NCBI GenBank assembly: GCA_947471035.1 | Contig: CANIWJ010000004.1 | Location: 1-64,000 of the forward strand | Source of the DNA: Verrucomicrobiota bacterium | Lineage (GTDB): Bacteria; Verrucomicrobiota; Verrucomicrobiia; Opitutales; Opitutaceae | Length of the DNA: 64,000 nucleotides | Reading direction: 5' to 3' | In this document: piece by piece, positions 56,207 through 64,000 of the stretch | Layout: the number at the start of each line of letters is the position of its first letter | How positions within the stretch are numbered: position 1 is the stretch's first letter | Translations under genes and position numbers: made by a program | Notes under the pieces: generated by a model | The model's database searches: none | What the model saw: only the letters and a program-made list of their open reading frames with translations | Told to the model about the DNA's origin: nothing

Positions 56207-57649
56207 TTATTTGTGATCCCAAGGGAAACTCGCCACCACGCGGGGCGCTTTCCAAACCTCGACCACCTCAAACATTTTCCCGGGGTTCAAAATGCCCTTG
56301 GGGTCGAGCGCGTGCTTCACCGCCTGCATCGCGCCGACCTGCGCGGTGTTGTGCTGAAGGCGCAAGAACGGAGTCTTCGCCAGCCCGATACCATGCTCGC
56401 CCGAAATCGCTCCGCCCAGCGCGACGACCTTTTTCATCAAAGCCAGCACCGCCTTTTCCGCCGCGCGACACTCCTTGGCCACCGCCTTGTGATACATGAT
56501 GTTCACATGCAGGTTGCCATCCGCCAAATGGCCGAAAGTCGGAATCGCCAACCCCGATTTCGCGCGCAGTTGCTCCAGCCACACCGCAAAATCTTCATAA
56601 GCACCCAGCGGCACCGTGATGTCTTCGTTTAGCTTGGCATCGCCCATCTGGAACATCGCGCCGGAGCACTTGCGCCGCACCGCCCACAACGTTTCCGCCT
56701 CGGCCCGCGTCTGTGCCTCGCGATGCCCGGCCGCGTTGGCCTCGGCCCAAGACAGCACCGCTTTTTTCGCATCCGCCAACTCCGCTTCCGAGCCTGCCAG
56801 CTCAATCAAAATCACCGGACGCCCAGGTTGCCCGGGGAAGATCGTGGTCTTCATCGCCTGCTCGGCGCACTGCACAGAATAACGATCAAGAAACTCGCAA
56901 ATCGCAGGCTGCACCCGCGCCGCGAACAAAGCCCGCGCCGCCCGAAACGCCGACACCTCATCGGCAAAACTGGTCAACAAGGTCCACCGCGCCGCCGGTT
57001 GTGGGATCAAGCGCAACACCGCGTCGGTGATCACCCCGAGCATGCCCTCGCTGCCGATCCACAAATCGCGCAGGTTAAAGCCCGCCGCAAATTTCCGCGT
57101 CGCCGTGCCCCACTCCACAAACTCGCCGGTCGGCAAATAGCCCTTAAGCGCCACCACGAAATCACGCGTCACGCCATACTTGCCGCCATGCATGCCGCCC
57201 GCGTTGCAGGCGATATTGCCGCCAATGGTGCAATACTGCTTGGAGGATGGGTCAGGTGGATAAAACCACCCCTGCCCCGCCGCCGCGTCCTGGATCGCAC
57301 CGACATTCGCGCCCGCCTGCACATGGGCGAGCCCCGCCTCGGGATCGATGCGGATCGTGTCCAAACCCATCAAATCCAGCACCCAACCACCTTGGATCGG
57401 CACCGCCGAACCCATTAATGTCGTGCCACGCCCACGAGGCGTCACCGGCACGCCAATCTTGTTGGCCATTTTTAAAAGCACCCCGATTTGCTCCCGCTTG
57501 GTCGGTCGAATCACCGCCGCCGGCCGCACCGCGATACGGCTCGAATCAAAAGACGCCGCCTCCAGCGAGGCATCATCGGTCAAAACGACGCGGGCGCCGA
57601 GTTTTCGACGCAAAGCTAAGGTGGCGGTGGCAAGTTGCTTCTTGGTCAT
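56207..57649 (-). CDS. FAD-linked oxidase, GlcD/D-lactate dehydrogenase-like
   Basis: 480 residues from the ATG at 57649. The FAD-binding domain of the vanillyl-alcohol oxidase type shows AVIRPTKREQIGVLLKMANK, VPVTPRGRGTTLMGSAVP and GGNIACNAGGMHGGKYG; the C-terminal substrate domain ends with GAISGEHGIGLAKTPFL (catalytic His region). It should oxidise a 2-hydroxyacid such as glycolate or D-lactate and pass electrons to quinone. GlcE/GlcF partners are not next to it. It is divergent from the 2-hydroxyacid dehydrogenase gene. Confidence 0.92.
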   Translation of the reverse strand: MTKKQLATATLALRRKLGARVVLTDDASLEAASFDSSRIAVRPAAVIRPTKREQIGVLLKMANKIGVPVTPRGRGTTLMGSAVPIQGGWVLDLMGLDTIRIDPEAGLAHVQAGANVGAIQDAAAGQGWFYPPDPSSKQYCTIGGNIACNAGGMHGGKYGVTRDFVVALKGYLPTGEFVEWGTATRKFAAGFNLRDLWIGSEGMLGVITDAVLRLIPQPAARWTLLTSFADEVSAFRAARALFAARVQPAICEFLDRYSVQCAEQAMKTTIFPGQPGRPVILIELAGSEAELADAKKAVLSWAEANAAGHREAQTRAEAETLWAVRRKCSGAMFQMGDAKLNEDITVPLGAYEDFAVWLEQLRAKSGLAIPTFGHLADGNLHVNIMYHKAVAKECRAAEKAVLALMKKVVALGGAISGEHGIGLAKTPFLRLQHNTAQVGAMQAVKHALDPKGILNPGKMFEVVEVWKAPRVVASFPWDHK

Positions 57650-57817
57650 GTCAGGAGTGATAAAAGGTCTCTCCCGCATCTCTCATGCCGGGGCAACGTC
57701 CAACACGCCTGCAAACCTTCTCACAAGCTGGTTACTCGTATTCTGTGCTCCACTCCGCCAATTTTGCGCTCCTCCCCGCAATAACCCCCTTCGCCCCCAT
57801 CGATCGCATTTCTCCAC

Positions 57818-58768
57818 ATGACCCGCGTACTCCTTACCACCACCTCCTTCCAAGACACGCCCGGCATCCATCACGAGATGCTGGCCGCTGCCGGCTTTGA
57901 AATCGTCCGCGAACGCGGCCCCCTCCCCGAGTCCCGCATGCTGGAACTCGCCGGCCAGTTCGACGCCTACCTCTGCGGCGACGACGCCATGACCCGCGCC
58001 GTCATGCAAAAATCCCTGCCCCGGCTCAAAGTCATTTCCAAATACGGCATCGGTCTGGACAAAATCGACCTCGCCGCCGCCAAAGACCTCGCCCTGCCCG
58101 TGCTTTTCACCCCCGGGGTCAACCACACCACCGTCGCCGAACACACCTTCGCCCTCTTACTCGCCACTGTGCGCAATCTCGTCGTCGAGGCCAACCACGT
58201 CGCCGCCGGTCGCTGGACCCGCATCACCGGCAACGAGGTCTGCGGCAAGACCCTCGTCCTGGTCGGCCTCGGCCGCATCGCCAAGGAAGTAGCCATTCGC
58301 GCCCGCGCTTTCGGCCTGCGCGTCGTTGTGTTCGCCAACTATTGGGAAGAGGACTTCGCCCGCTGGCACGGCCTCGAACGCGCCGAGACTCTCGACGAGG
58401 CCCTGCGCCAAGCCGACTTCGTTTCCCTCCACACCAAACTCACCGCCGAGACCAAAGGCCTGCTCGACGCCCGCCGCCTCGCCCTGCTTCCCAAGGGCGC
58501 GGTTATCGTGAACACCGGCCGCGGCGAACTCCTTGACCTCGCCGCCCTTGTCGCCGCGCTCAAAGCCGGTCACATCCGCTACGCCGCAGACGTTCTCGAC
58601 CAAGAACCACCTCCAGCCGACCATCCGCTGCTCGGCCTCCCCGGCGTCATCATCACCCCCCACATCGGCAGCCGCACCCACGAAAGCGTGCAACGCCAGG
58701 CCTCCTGCGCGGTAGAAAACCTCACCCGCTTCCTCGCCGGCAAACAGCCCATCGCCCGCGCCGTCTGA
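57818..58768 (+). CDS. NAD-dependent 2-hydroxyacid dehydrogenase (SerA-like)
   Basis: 316 residues. The NAD-binding motif is LVLVGLGRIAKEVAIRARAF near residue 150; catalytic Arg lies in VNTGRGELLDLAALV, Glu in DVLDQEPPPADHPL and His in ITPHIGSRTHESV. There is no C-terminal ACT domain, so it is the short type of phosphoglycerate or hydroxypyruvate/glyoxylate reductase; the exact substrate is open. Upstream, divergent, lies the FAD oxidase, and downstream an Ldh-family oxidoreductase. Confidence 0.92.
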   Translation: MTRVLLTTTSFQDTPGIHHEMLAAAGFEIVRERGPLPESRMLELAGQFDAYLCGDDAMTRAVMQKSLPRLKVISKYGIGLDKIDLAAAKDLALPVLFTPGVNHTTVAEHTFALLLATVRNLVVEANHVAAGRWTRITGNEVCGKTLVLVGLGRIAKEVAIRARAFGLRVVVFANYWEEDFARWHGLERAETLDEALRQADFVSLHTKLTAETKGLLDARRLALLPKGAVIVNTGRGELLDLAALVAALKAGHIRYAADVLDQEPPPADHPLLGLPGVIITPHIGSRTHESVQRQASCAVENLTRFLAGKQPIARAV

Positions 58769-58780
58769 GCACCAATCCGA

Positions 58781-58873
58781 TTACACAGAGGGCACGCGAG
58801 GGAACACGGAGTTCACAAAGAATAATACTCCGACTCCGTGGCCTCTGTGACTCCTCTCGTGCCCTCTGTGTAA
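58781..58873. repeat. 93-base palindromic element
   Basis: Outer arms ttacacagagggcacg (58781-58796) and cgtgccctctgtgtaa (58858-58873) are exact reverse complements; a second, imperfect pair (cacggagt / actccgtg) lies inside. It sits between two same-strand genes and could fold into a long hairpin. The layout is that of a short non-autonomous repeat. Confidence 0.7.
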
Positions 58874-58899
58874 CCCATATTCAACTTCACCCTCCTCCC

Positions 58900-60000
58900 A
58901 TGCCCGACACCTACCTCATCGTCCCCGAAGCCGCCCATAATTCACTCGTCGCCGCCGCGTATCAACATCGCGGTTACCACGCCGATGAAGCCGCCGAGGG
59001 CGCGCGCTTCTGCGCCGAGGCTTCCCGCCACGGCATCCGCACCCACAATGGCCTCAAAGCCCTCCACCTCGACCACCTCTTTGGCTCCGGCTCCAAGGGT
59101 TGCGTGCCCGGCGCGCAGATCGAGGAGCGCCCCTCCCGCTTCCCGTCCGCCAAAATCTGGAACGCCAACAAAAAGCTCGGCCAGGCCACCGCCTACCGCG
59201 CCATCGACGAAGCCATCCGTCTGGCCGACATCTACGGTGTCGGCACCGTCTCGGTGGACAATGCCTTCCACTACCTCTGGGGCGGCGGCTACGTGATGGA
59301 GGCCGCCCGCCGCGGCTACATCGCTTACACCAATTGCACCGCCGCCCTCGCCGAGGTCGTTCCCTTCGGCGGCAAATTCCCCACCCTCGGCACCAACCCC
59401 CACTCCTGGGGTTTCCCCACCACCGAGGCCGTCGGCTTCCCTCTCGTGATAGACTGGGCCACCTCCGTCGTCGCCATGGGCCGCGTCCAGCAACTCAAGC
59501 GCGAAGGCAAACAACTGCCCCCGCTCGCCGCCGTGGACAAAGACGGCAAACCCACCACCAACCCCGACGACGTCACCGCCCTGCTTCCATTCGGCGCGCA
59601 CAAGGGCTACGGCCTCTCCCTGCTCAACGAAGTCGTCGGTGCCTTCATCGGCGGCTCCCTGCCCACCATCCGCAACCGCTGGGACCAAGTGCCCGCCGGC
59701 GACAAAGGCACCTGCTGTTTCTTCTTCCAAGTCATCCACCCCGAAGCGCTCAGCGGCGGTCTCTTCGCTCAGGGCCGCAACCAGCAGGCCAACGTCAAAG
59801 CCGTGCTCGCCGACGTTCTCGGCCACGGCAACGACGGTGCCATCATCCCCGGCCAGATCGAGGCTACCTTCGCCAAACATACCGCCGCCGCCGGTGGCCT
59901 TCTCTTCACCAAAGCCGAAGTGGACGCCTTCAACGAGGTCGCCCGCGAATGCGGCCAGCCCGAGTGGAATATCGCTTCACTCAAAACCGTCACGGTTTGA
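58900..60000 (+). CDS. Ldh family (malate/L-lactate-type) oxidoreductase
   Basis: 366 residues of the type 2 malate/L-lactate dehydrogenase family, which has an NAD(P)-binding fold unrelated to classical Rossmann dehydrogenases. ASRHGIRTHNGLKALH near residue 48 carries the substrate histidine, GTVSVDNAFHYLWGGGYV the cofactor contacts and LLPFGAHKGYGLSLLNEV the conserved Lys/Gly loop. The family includes malate, L-lactate, ureidoglycolate and sugar-acid dehydrogenases. Lactate or a rhamnose-derived product fits the neighbourhood, by inference. Confidence 0.92.
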   Translation: MPDTYLIVPEAAHNSLVAAAYQHRGYHADEAAEGARFCAEASRHGIRTHNGLKALHLDHLFGSGSKGCVPGAQIEERPSRFPSAKIWNANKKLGQATAYRAIDEAIRLADIYGVGTVSVDNAFHYLWGGGYVMEAARRGYIAYTNCTAALAEVVPFGGKFPTLGTNPHSWGFPTTEAVGFPLVIDWATSVVAMGRVQQLKREGKQLPPLAAVDKDGKPTTNPDDVTALLPFGAHKGYGLSLLNEVVGAFIGGSLPTIRNRWDQVPAGDKGTCCFFFQVIHPEALSGGLFAQGRNQQANVKAVLADVLGHGNDGAIIPGQIEATFAKHTAAAGGLLFTKAEVDAFNEVARECGQPEWNIASLKTVTV

Positions 60001-60020
60001 AAAAACGTCAGACCTAGCCC

Positions 60021-60917
60021 TCAGTCCTTCACGCCGGTCCCCGCCCGCCACGCCGCCGGAGACCGGCCAAATCGTTTTTTAAACGCCGCCGACAAGTGAA
60101 ACGCCGAGCTGAAACCCAACTGCTCCGCGATTGCCGCCAAAGTAAACGCCCCTGCCCCCACCAGCCGCTGCGCCCGCTCCAAACGCAGACGGAGTAGATA
60201 TTGCCGCGGAGCCATGCCCGTCCGCCGTAAAAAAGCCCGCCGGAATCCCGCGTAACCCACCCCCAGCTCCCGCGCCATCGCTGGCATCGAGGGAGACTCC
60301 GCCAATCGCTCGGCCAACATCCGCTCCGCCCGCCGCACCGCCTGCTCCAACCGAGCGCCCTCCTGCGGTGCTCGCTCCACCAGCAATCCGAGCAAACGCA
60401 CCCCCAGTGCGGCCAATTCCGCCGGTGCCAACTCCACCGTCCGATCCGCCAACGCGGTACACAAAGCCCCCATTGCCGCCCCTACCGCCTCTGGCCGGGC
60501 CGGACGCAACACCCGACACTCCTCCGGCAATACGCCCTTGGCCATCAGTGCCGCCGGCACCGCACCGCCCAGCTCCACCCAGAGCTCCGTCCAGCCCGTG
60601 CTCACCGCCGGCCGATACCGATGCCAGCGGCCCGGTGCCACCCAGATCACTTCGCCCGCCACCACCCGCTGCGCCCCTCCCTTCCGTGCCTGATCCTCGA
60701 ATTCGCCTTCGCCGGCCGTGATAAACACTACCTGCCCCCCGCCCAACACCCGCCCCCGCTCCCAACTAAACGCGTGATCCTCCGGATGCCCAATCGGCGG
60801 ATAGGCTATACCGGGCTCATTAATAATACGCCCGCCCGCCCGCACCACCACTCCCCACAACTCCGCTTCAATGCTAATCGTGAGATAGCGGGCAAATTCT
60901 TGGGAAGGCTTCATCAT
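60021..60917 (-). CDS. AraC family transcriptional regulator
   Basis: 298 residues. An N-terminal cupin-like sensor domain (about 20-110, with VVRAGGRIINEPGIAYPP) is followed by a C-terminal double helix-turn-helix of AraC type: MARELGVGYAGFRRAFLRRT and FTLAAIAEQLGFSSAFHLSA, then FKKRFGRSPAAWRAG. It is divergent from rhaA with 85 bases between starts, so it very likely responds to a sugar and controls rhaA. Confidence 0.92.
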   Translation of the reverse strand: MMKPSQEFARYLTISIEAELWGVVVRAGGRIINEPGIAYPPIGHPEDHAFSWERGRVLGGGQVVFITAGEGEFEDQARKGGAQRVVAGEVIWVAPGRWHRYRPAVSTGWTELWVELGGAVPAALMAKGVLPEECRVLRPARPEAVGAAMGALCTALADRTVELAPAELAALGVRLLGLLVERAPQEGARLEQAVRRAERMLAERLAESPSMPAMARELGVGYAGFRRAFLRRTGMAPRQYLLRLRLERAQRLVGAGAFTLAAIAEQLGFSSAFHLSAAFKKRFGRSPAAWRAGTGVKD

Positions 60918-60961
60918 TGCTCAAAAACTGTATGTTCTGATCAACGCACACATTCCCCGCC

Positions 60962-60984
60962 GACAGCAATTCCCCTATGCTGTC
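60962..60984. promoter_or_regulatory. inverted repeat in the AraC-rhaA intergenic region
   Basis: gacagca (60962-60968) and tgctgtc (60978-60984) are perfect arms around nine bases, 18 bases upstream of the rhaA start. Position and symmetry suggest an operator, although AraC-type activators usually use direct repeats. Confidence 0.4.
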
Positions 60985-61002
60985 ACCCCGTAAAACGTCC
61001 CC

Positions 61003-62283
61003 ATGACCTCCCGCCCCCGTCTTTCTTGCACCGCCACCGCCGGATTTAACGCCGCTCGCGACACCTACGCAACCCTCGGCGTGGACGTCGAAGCCGCCCT
61101 GGCGACCCTGGCCGCCACCCCCATCTCGGTCCATTGCTGGCAAGGCGACGACGTCGGTGGTTTTGAAAAAGCTGACGCCGTGCTCACCGGCGGTATCCAA
61201 ACCACCGGCAATTATCCCGGCAAAGCCCGCAGCCTCGACCAGCTCCGCCAGGATCTGGAACTGGTCTTTAAACTCATTCCCGGGCGCCATCGCCTGAACC
61301 TTCACGCCATCTATGCCGATTTCGCTGGTCGACCCGTGGATCGCGACGCCATTGAACCCAAACACTTCGCCTCCTGGGCCGACTGGGCCATCGCCACCGG
61401 CCTGCACGGCCTCGACTTCAACCCGTCCAACTTCTCCCATCCCAAGTCAGTCACTGCCACCCTATCCCATCCCGACCGCGCCATCCGTGAATTCTGGATC
61501 GCCCACTGCGCCGCCTCCCGCCGCATCGGCGCCTGGTTCGGCAAGAAGCTCGGCACCCGCTCCGTTACCAATGTATGGATACCCGATGGCTCCAAGGATA
61601 CCCCCTTCGACCGCGCCGGCCCCCGCGAACGCCTCGCTGCATCGCTCGATCAAGTCTTCGCCGAAAAACTCCCGCCCAAACTCCACCTAGACGCCGTCGA
61701 ATCGAAACTCTTCGGCATCGGTGCCGAATCCTACACCGTCGGCTCCCACGAATTCTACCTCGGCTACGCGCTCAAGAACGGCAACGTCGCCTACTGCCTC
61801 GACGCCGGCCACTTTCACCCCACCGAGTCCCTCGCCGACAAGATCTCTGCCATCCTTCAATTTGCCCCCGCCCTCCTCCTCCACGTCAGCCGTGGCGTGC
61901 GCTGGGATAGCGATCATGTTGTTACCGCCGACGACCCCACCCGAGCCATTTTCGAAGAACTCGTGCGCGGCGATTTCCTGGGCCGCACCGCCATCGGGCT
62001 CGATTATTTCGACGCCTCCATCAACCGCATCGCCGCTTGGGTCATAGGAACCCGCGCCGCCCAGAAATCCCTCCTCGCTGCCCTCCTCGAACCGGCCGCC
62101 CAGCTCCGCGATGCAGAGACTGTCGGCGACCATGCGCTCCGCCTCGCTCTCTTTGAGGAAAGCCGCGCCCTCCCCCTCGGCCCAGTTTGGGATGAGTTCT
62201 GTCGCCGTCACAACACCCCCGCCAGACTAGGTTACATGACTGAGATCCAGCACTACGAAAAAACCGTCCTGGCCAAACGTTGA
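61003..62283 (+). CDS. rhaA: L-rhamnose isomerase
   Basis: 426 residues. Family signatures: [76 protein letters not shown] and [20 protein letters not shown], which together supply the metal-binding acidic and histidine residues. It converts L-rhamnose to L-rhamnulose. Kinase and aldolase genes of the pathway are not adjacent; an AraC regulator is divergent upstream. Confidence 0.96.
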   Translation: MTSRPRLSCTATAGFNAARDTYATLGVDVEAALATLAATPISVHCWQGDDVGGFEKADAVLTGGIQTTGNYPGKARSLDQLRQDLELVFKLIPGRHRLNLHAIYADFAGRPVDRDAIEPKHFASWADWAIATGLHGLDFNPSNFSHPKSVTATLSHPDRAIREFWIAHCAASRRIGAWFGKKLGTRSVTNVWIPDGSKDTPFDRAGPRERLAASLDQVFAEKLPPKLHLDAVESKLFGIGAESYTVGSHEFYLGYALKNGNVAYCLDAGHFHPTESLADKISAILQFAPALLLHVSRGVRWDSDHVVTADDPTRAIFEELVRGDFLGRTAIGLDYFDASINRIAAWVIGTRAAQKSLLAALLEPAAQLRDAETVGDHALRLALFEESRALPLGPVWDEFCRRHNTPARLGYMTEIQHYEKTVLAKR

Positions 62284-62345
62284 CTCGCGTCCAGCTTGTT
62301 AAGTCCGCCCGGCCCGGCCTTGCTACCTGCAACTCCGCCGGCCTC

Positions 62346-63218
62346 GTGCGCACCGCTCCCTTCACCCCAATCCTGCTCCCGCCCTACATCGGTCGGCTGG
62401 CTCCCTCCCCCACCGGCTTGCTCCACCTCGGACACGCCCGCACCTTTGCCCTAGCAGCCTCGCGCGCCCGCGCTGCCGACGGCAAACTGCTCATGCGCAT
62501 CGATGACCTCGACCGCGCTCGCTGCCGACCCGAGTTCACCGCCGCAGCCCTCGAAGACCTCGCTTGGCTCGGGCTCCAGTGGGAAAAACCGGTCATAACC
62601 CAGTCCGAACGCCTCCCTCTCTACCGCGCTGCCCTCGCCCGGCTCCACACCTCAGGCCGCATCTACCCCTGCTATCGCTCCCGCCGCGACCTCGCCGAAG
62701 CCCTTTCCGCGCCCCACGAAACAACAGGCGCGGCTCTCACCGCCGACGACGAACCTCTCTACCCCGCCGCCTGGCGGCCCGCTCCCGATCTAGCGCTCCC
62801 CGCTCTCGACGCCACCGGCCTTGCCCTCAACTGGCGCTTCCGGGTGCCCGATGATAGCGAACTCCGCTTCGACGACGCGCTGCTCGGCCCGCAAAGCGCC
62901 ATCTGCGGGCGCGATTTCGGCGACTTCCTCGTCTGGCGCAAAGACGGCCTGCCGAGCTATCAACTCGCCTGTGCGGTGGACGACGCCGACCTCGGCGTCA
63001 CCGAGGTCGTGCGCGGCGCGGACCTCGTCCGATCCACCTTTCGCCAACTCCTCCTATTCGATGCCCTCGATGTCCCTGCGCCCGCTTACTGCCACGCCCC
63101 ACTCCTAACCGACGAAAACGGCATCCGCTTGGCCAAACGCCACGCCGCCCTCTCCCTCGCCACCCTGCGCGCCTCCGGCACCACCCCCGAAGAACTGCGA
63201 CCCAGACTCACGTTCTAG
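62346..63218 (+). CDS. gluQ: glutamyl-Q tRNA(Asp) synthetase, zinc site mostly missing
   Basis: 290 residues from a GTG at 62346; a TTG at 62280 overlaps the rhaA stop but gives an atypical extension. Class I core: YIGRLAPSPTGLLHLGHART holds the HIGH-like motif, LLMRIDDLDRARC follows and RLAKRHAALSL replaces KMSKS. The anticodon-binding half of GluRS is absent, as in GluQ-RS, which adds glutamate to queuosine in tRNA(Asp). E. coli GluQ-RS binds zinc through several cysteines; here only one Cys remains (GRIYPCYRSRRDLA), so the zinc site is probably lost. Confidence 0.9.
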   Translation: MRTAPFTPILLPPYIGRLAPSPTGLLHLGHARTFALAASRARAADGKLLMRIDDLDRARCRPEFTAAALEDLAWLGLQWEKPVITQSERLPLYRAALARLHTSGRIYPCYRSRRDLAEALSAPHETTGAALTADDEPLYPAAWRPAPDLALPALDATGLALNWRFRVPDDSELRFDDALLGPQSAICGRDFGDFLVWRKDGLPSYQLACAVDDADLGVTEVVRGADLVRSTFRQLLLFDALDVPAPAYCHAPLLTDENGIRLAKRHAALSLATLRASGTTPEELRPRLTF

Positions 63219-63298
63219 AAACGCCAGTTTCGGATCCATCCGCTTCCGTCGTGCTCCGATGTGCGGCCCGTGAACTGCTTACCGGGGTCTTCATCCAC

Positions 63299-64000
63299 AT
63301 GAAAACCTCCGCGCTCAATCGTCGTAACTTCATCAAAAACACCGGGTCCTTGGTCGCCGGACTCGCGGTCACTTCGGCTCTGCCCAACCGCGCCGGCGCC
63401 CAGCAACGCGACCTCGCTCGCGGCGCGTCCTCCGCTGAGCCGATCCGCCTCGGCAGCAACGAAAACAACTACGGCCCGTCCCCGCTGGCGATAATGGCGG
63501 TCATGCAAAACACCAAACGCATGCTCCGCTACCCGCATACCGAAAGCGACCGCCTGCTCACCGCCATCGCGGCCAAGGAAGGCGTTACCAAAGAAAACCT
63601 TTTCCTGGGCACCGGCTCGGCCGACGTGCTCGAAGGCCTCGCTGACTGGATCGGGGCCAAAAAAGGCGAGGTCGTGACCTCGGCGTTTACCTTCAACTTC
63701 TTCGCCACCGCCGCCAAGCGTCGCGGGGCTACCTTGATCGAAGTCCCGCTCACATCCGATCTCTTCAACGATATCGACACGATGGCGGCCAAAGTCACGT
63801 CGGCCACGACCTGCGTTTATCTCGTTAATCCCAATAATCCCACCGGCACCCTGCTACCCGCCGCCAAACTCCGCGCGACCGTGATCGAAATGGCCAGGAA
63901 GTGCCCCGTCGTGGTAGACGAAGCGTATCTGGAATTTGCCGACGACTTCGCCGGCAGCACCCTCGTCGGTTTGGTCAAGGAAGGGCACAACGTCATCATC
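63299..64000 (+). CDS. PLP-dependent aminotransferase with Tat signal (partial)
   Basis: 234 codons from the ATG at 63299, open to the window edge. The start ALNRRNFIKNTGSLVAGLAV is a twin-arginine signal ending near RAGAQQ. The rest is a class I/II aminotransferase resembling histidinol-phosphate aminotransferase: IRLGSNENNYGPSPLA, FLGTGSADVLEGLADW, VYLVNPNNPTGTLLPA and VVVDEAYLEFADD. The PLP lysine lies beyond the edge. An exported aminotransferase is unusual; similar Tat-signal HisC-like proteins occur in other bacteria. Confidence 0.88.
   Translation, partial: MKTSALNRRNFIKNTGSLVAGLAVTSALPNRAGAQQRDLARGASSAEPIRLGSNENNYGPSPLAIMAVMQNTKRMLRYPHTESDRLLTAIAAKEGVTKENLFLGTGSADVLEGLADWIGAKKGEVVTSAFTFNFFATAAKRRGATLIEVPLTSDLFNDIDTMAAKVTSATTCVYLVNPNNPTGTLLPAAKLRATVIEMARKCPVVVDEAYLEFADDFAGSTLVGLVKEGHNVII

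Overview
The window looks like the chromosome of a GC-rich Gram-negative bacterium, most likely a member of the Verrucomicrobiota (Opitutales-like). This is inferred from the gene mix: a TIGR03790-family protein, a paired DUF1800/DUF1501 set, two PilT-type ATPases in tandem, twin-arginine exported proteins, rhamnose isomerase, and long GC-rich housekeeping genes with little Shine-Dalgarno signal. No rRNA, tRNA or CRISPR array was recognised by eye.

Region by region: 1-2530 is an AT-richer block of small plus-strand genes separated by three clear attC sites and one decayed one. This is an integron gene-cassette array without its integrase in the window. It carries a lipoprotein, a GNAT acetyltransferase, an AbrB/PIN toxin-antitoxin pair whose toxin is frameshifted, and a membrane protein. 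2.7-8.9 kb holds a TIGR03790 protein, a Dps/DUF3185/DUF883/holin-like stress operon, an outer-membrane protein and small membrane proteins. 8.9-24.1 kb is housekeeping and envelope: RF1, a HAD phosphatase, a methyltransferase, two PilT-like ATPases, Mfd, a SurA-like PPIase, an acetyl-CoA hydrolase/transferase and a YmdB-like phosphoesterase.

24.2-28.8 kb is the most interesting part: a minus-strand operon of an MmeI-like (type IIL) restriction-modification enzyme, an OLD/PARIS-like AAA ATPase and a DUF3226 TOPRIM-like protein. Just beyond the last gene lies a decayed copy of the 3' end of the restriction-modification gene, so the ATPase/TOPRIM pair sits between two copies of the same segment. 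I read this as an acquired two-gene defence module.

28.9-47.3 kb carries fatty-acid synthesis (fabG, acpP, fabF), a CysJ-like flavoprotein, an RluB-type pseudouridine synthase, folD, a receiver/histidine-kinase protein, proC, a STAS protein, aconitase, a peroxiredoxin, the tig-clpP-clpX proteostasis cluster and tsaB-alr. 47.4-54.3 kb has a DUF1800/DUF1501 pair and a tandem duplication of amtB-glnK with sigma-54-like promoters. 54.3-64.0 kb has aspS, 2-hydroxyacid dehydrogenases, an AraC regulator divergent from L-rhamnose isomerase, a glutamyl-Q tRNA(Asp) synthetase lacking most of its zinc ligands, and the start of a Tat-signal aminotransferase cut by the window edge.
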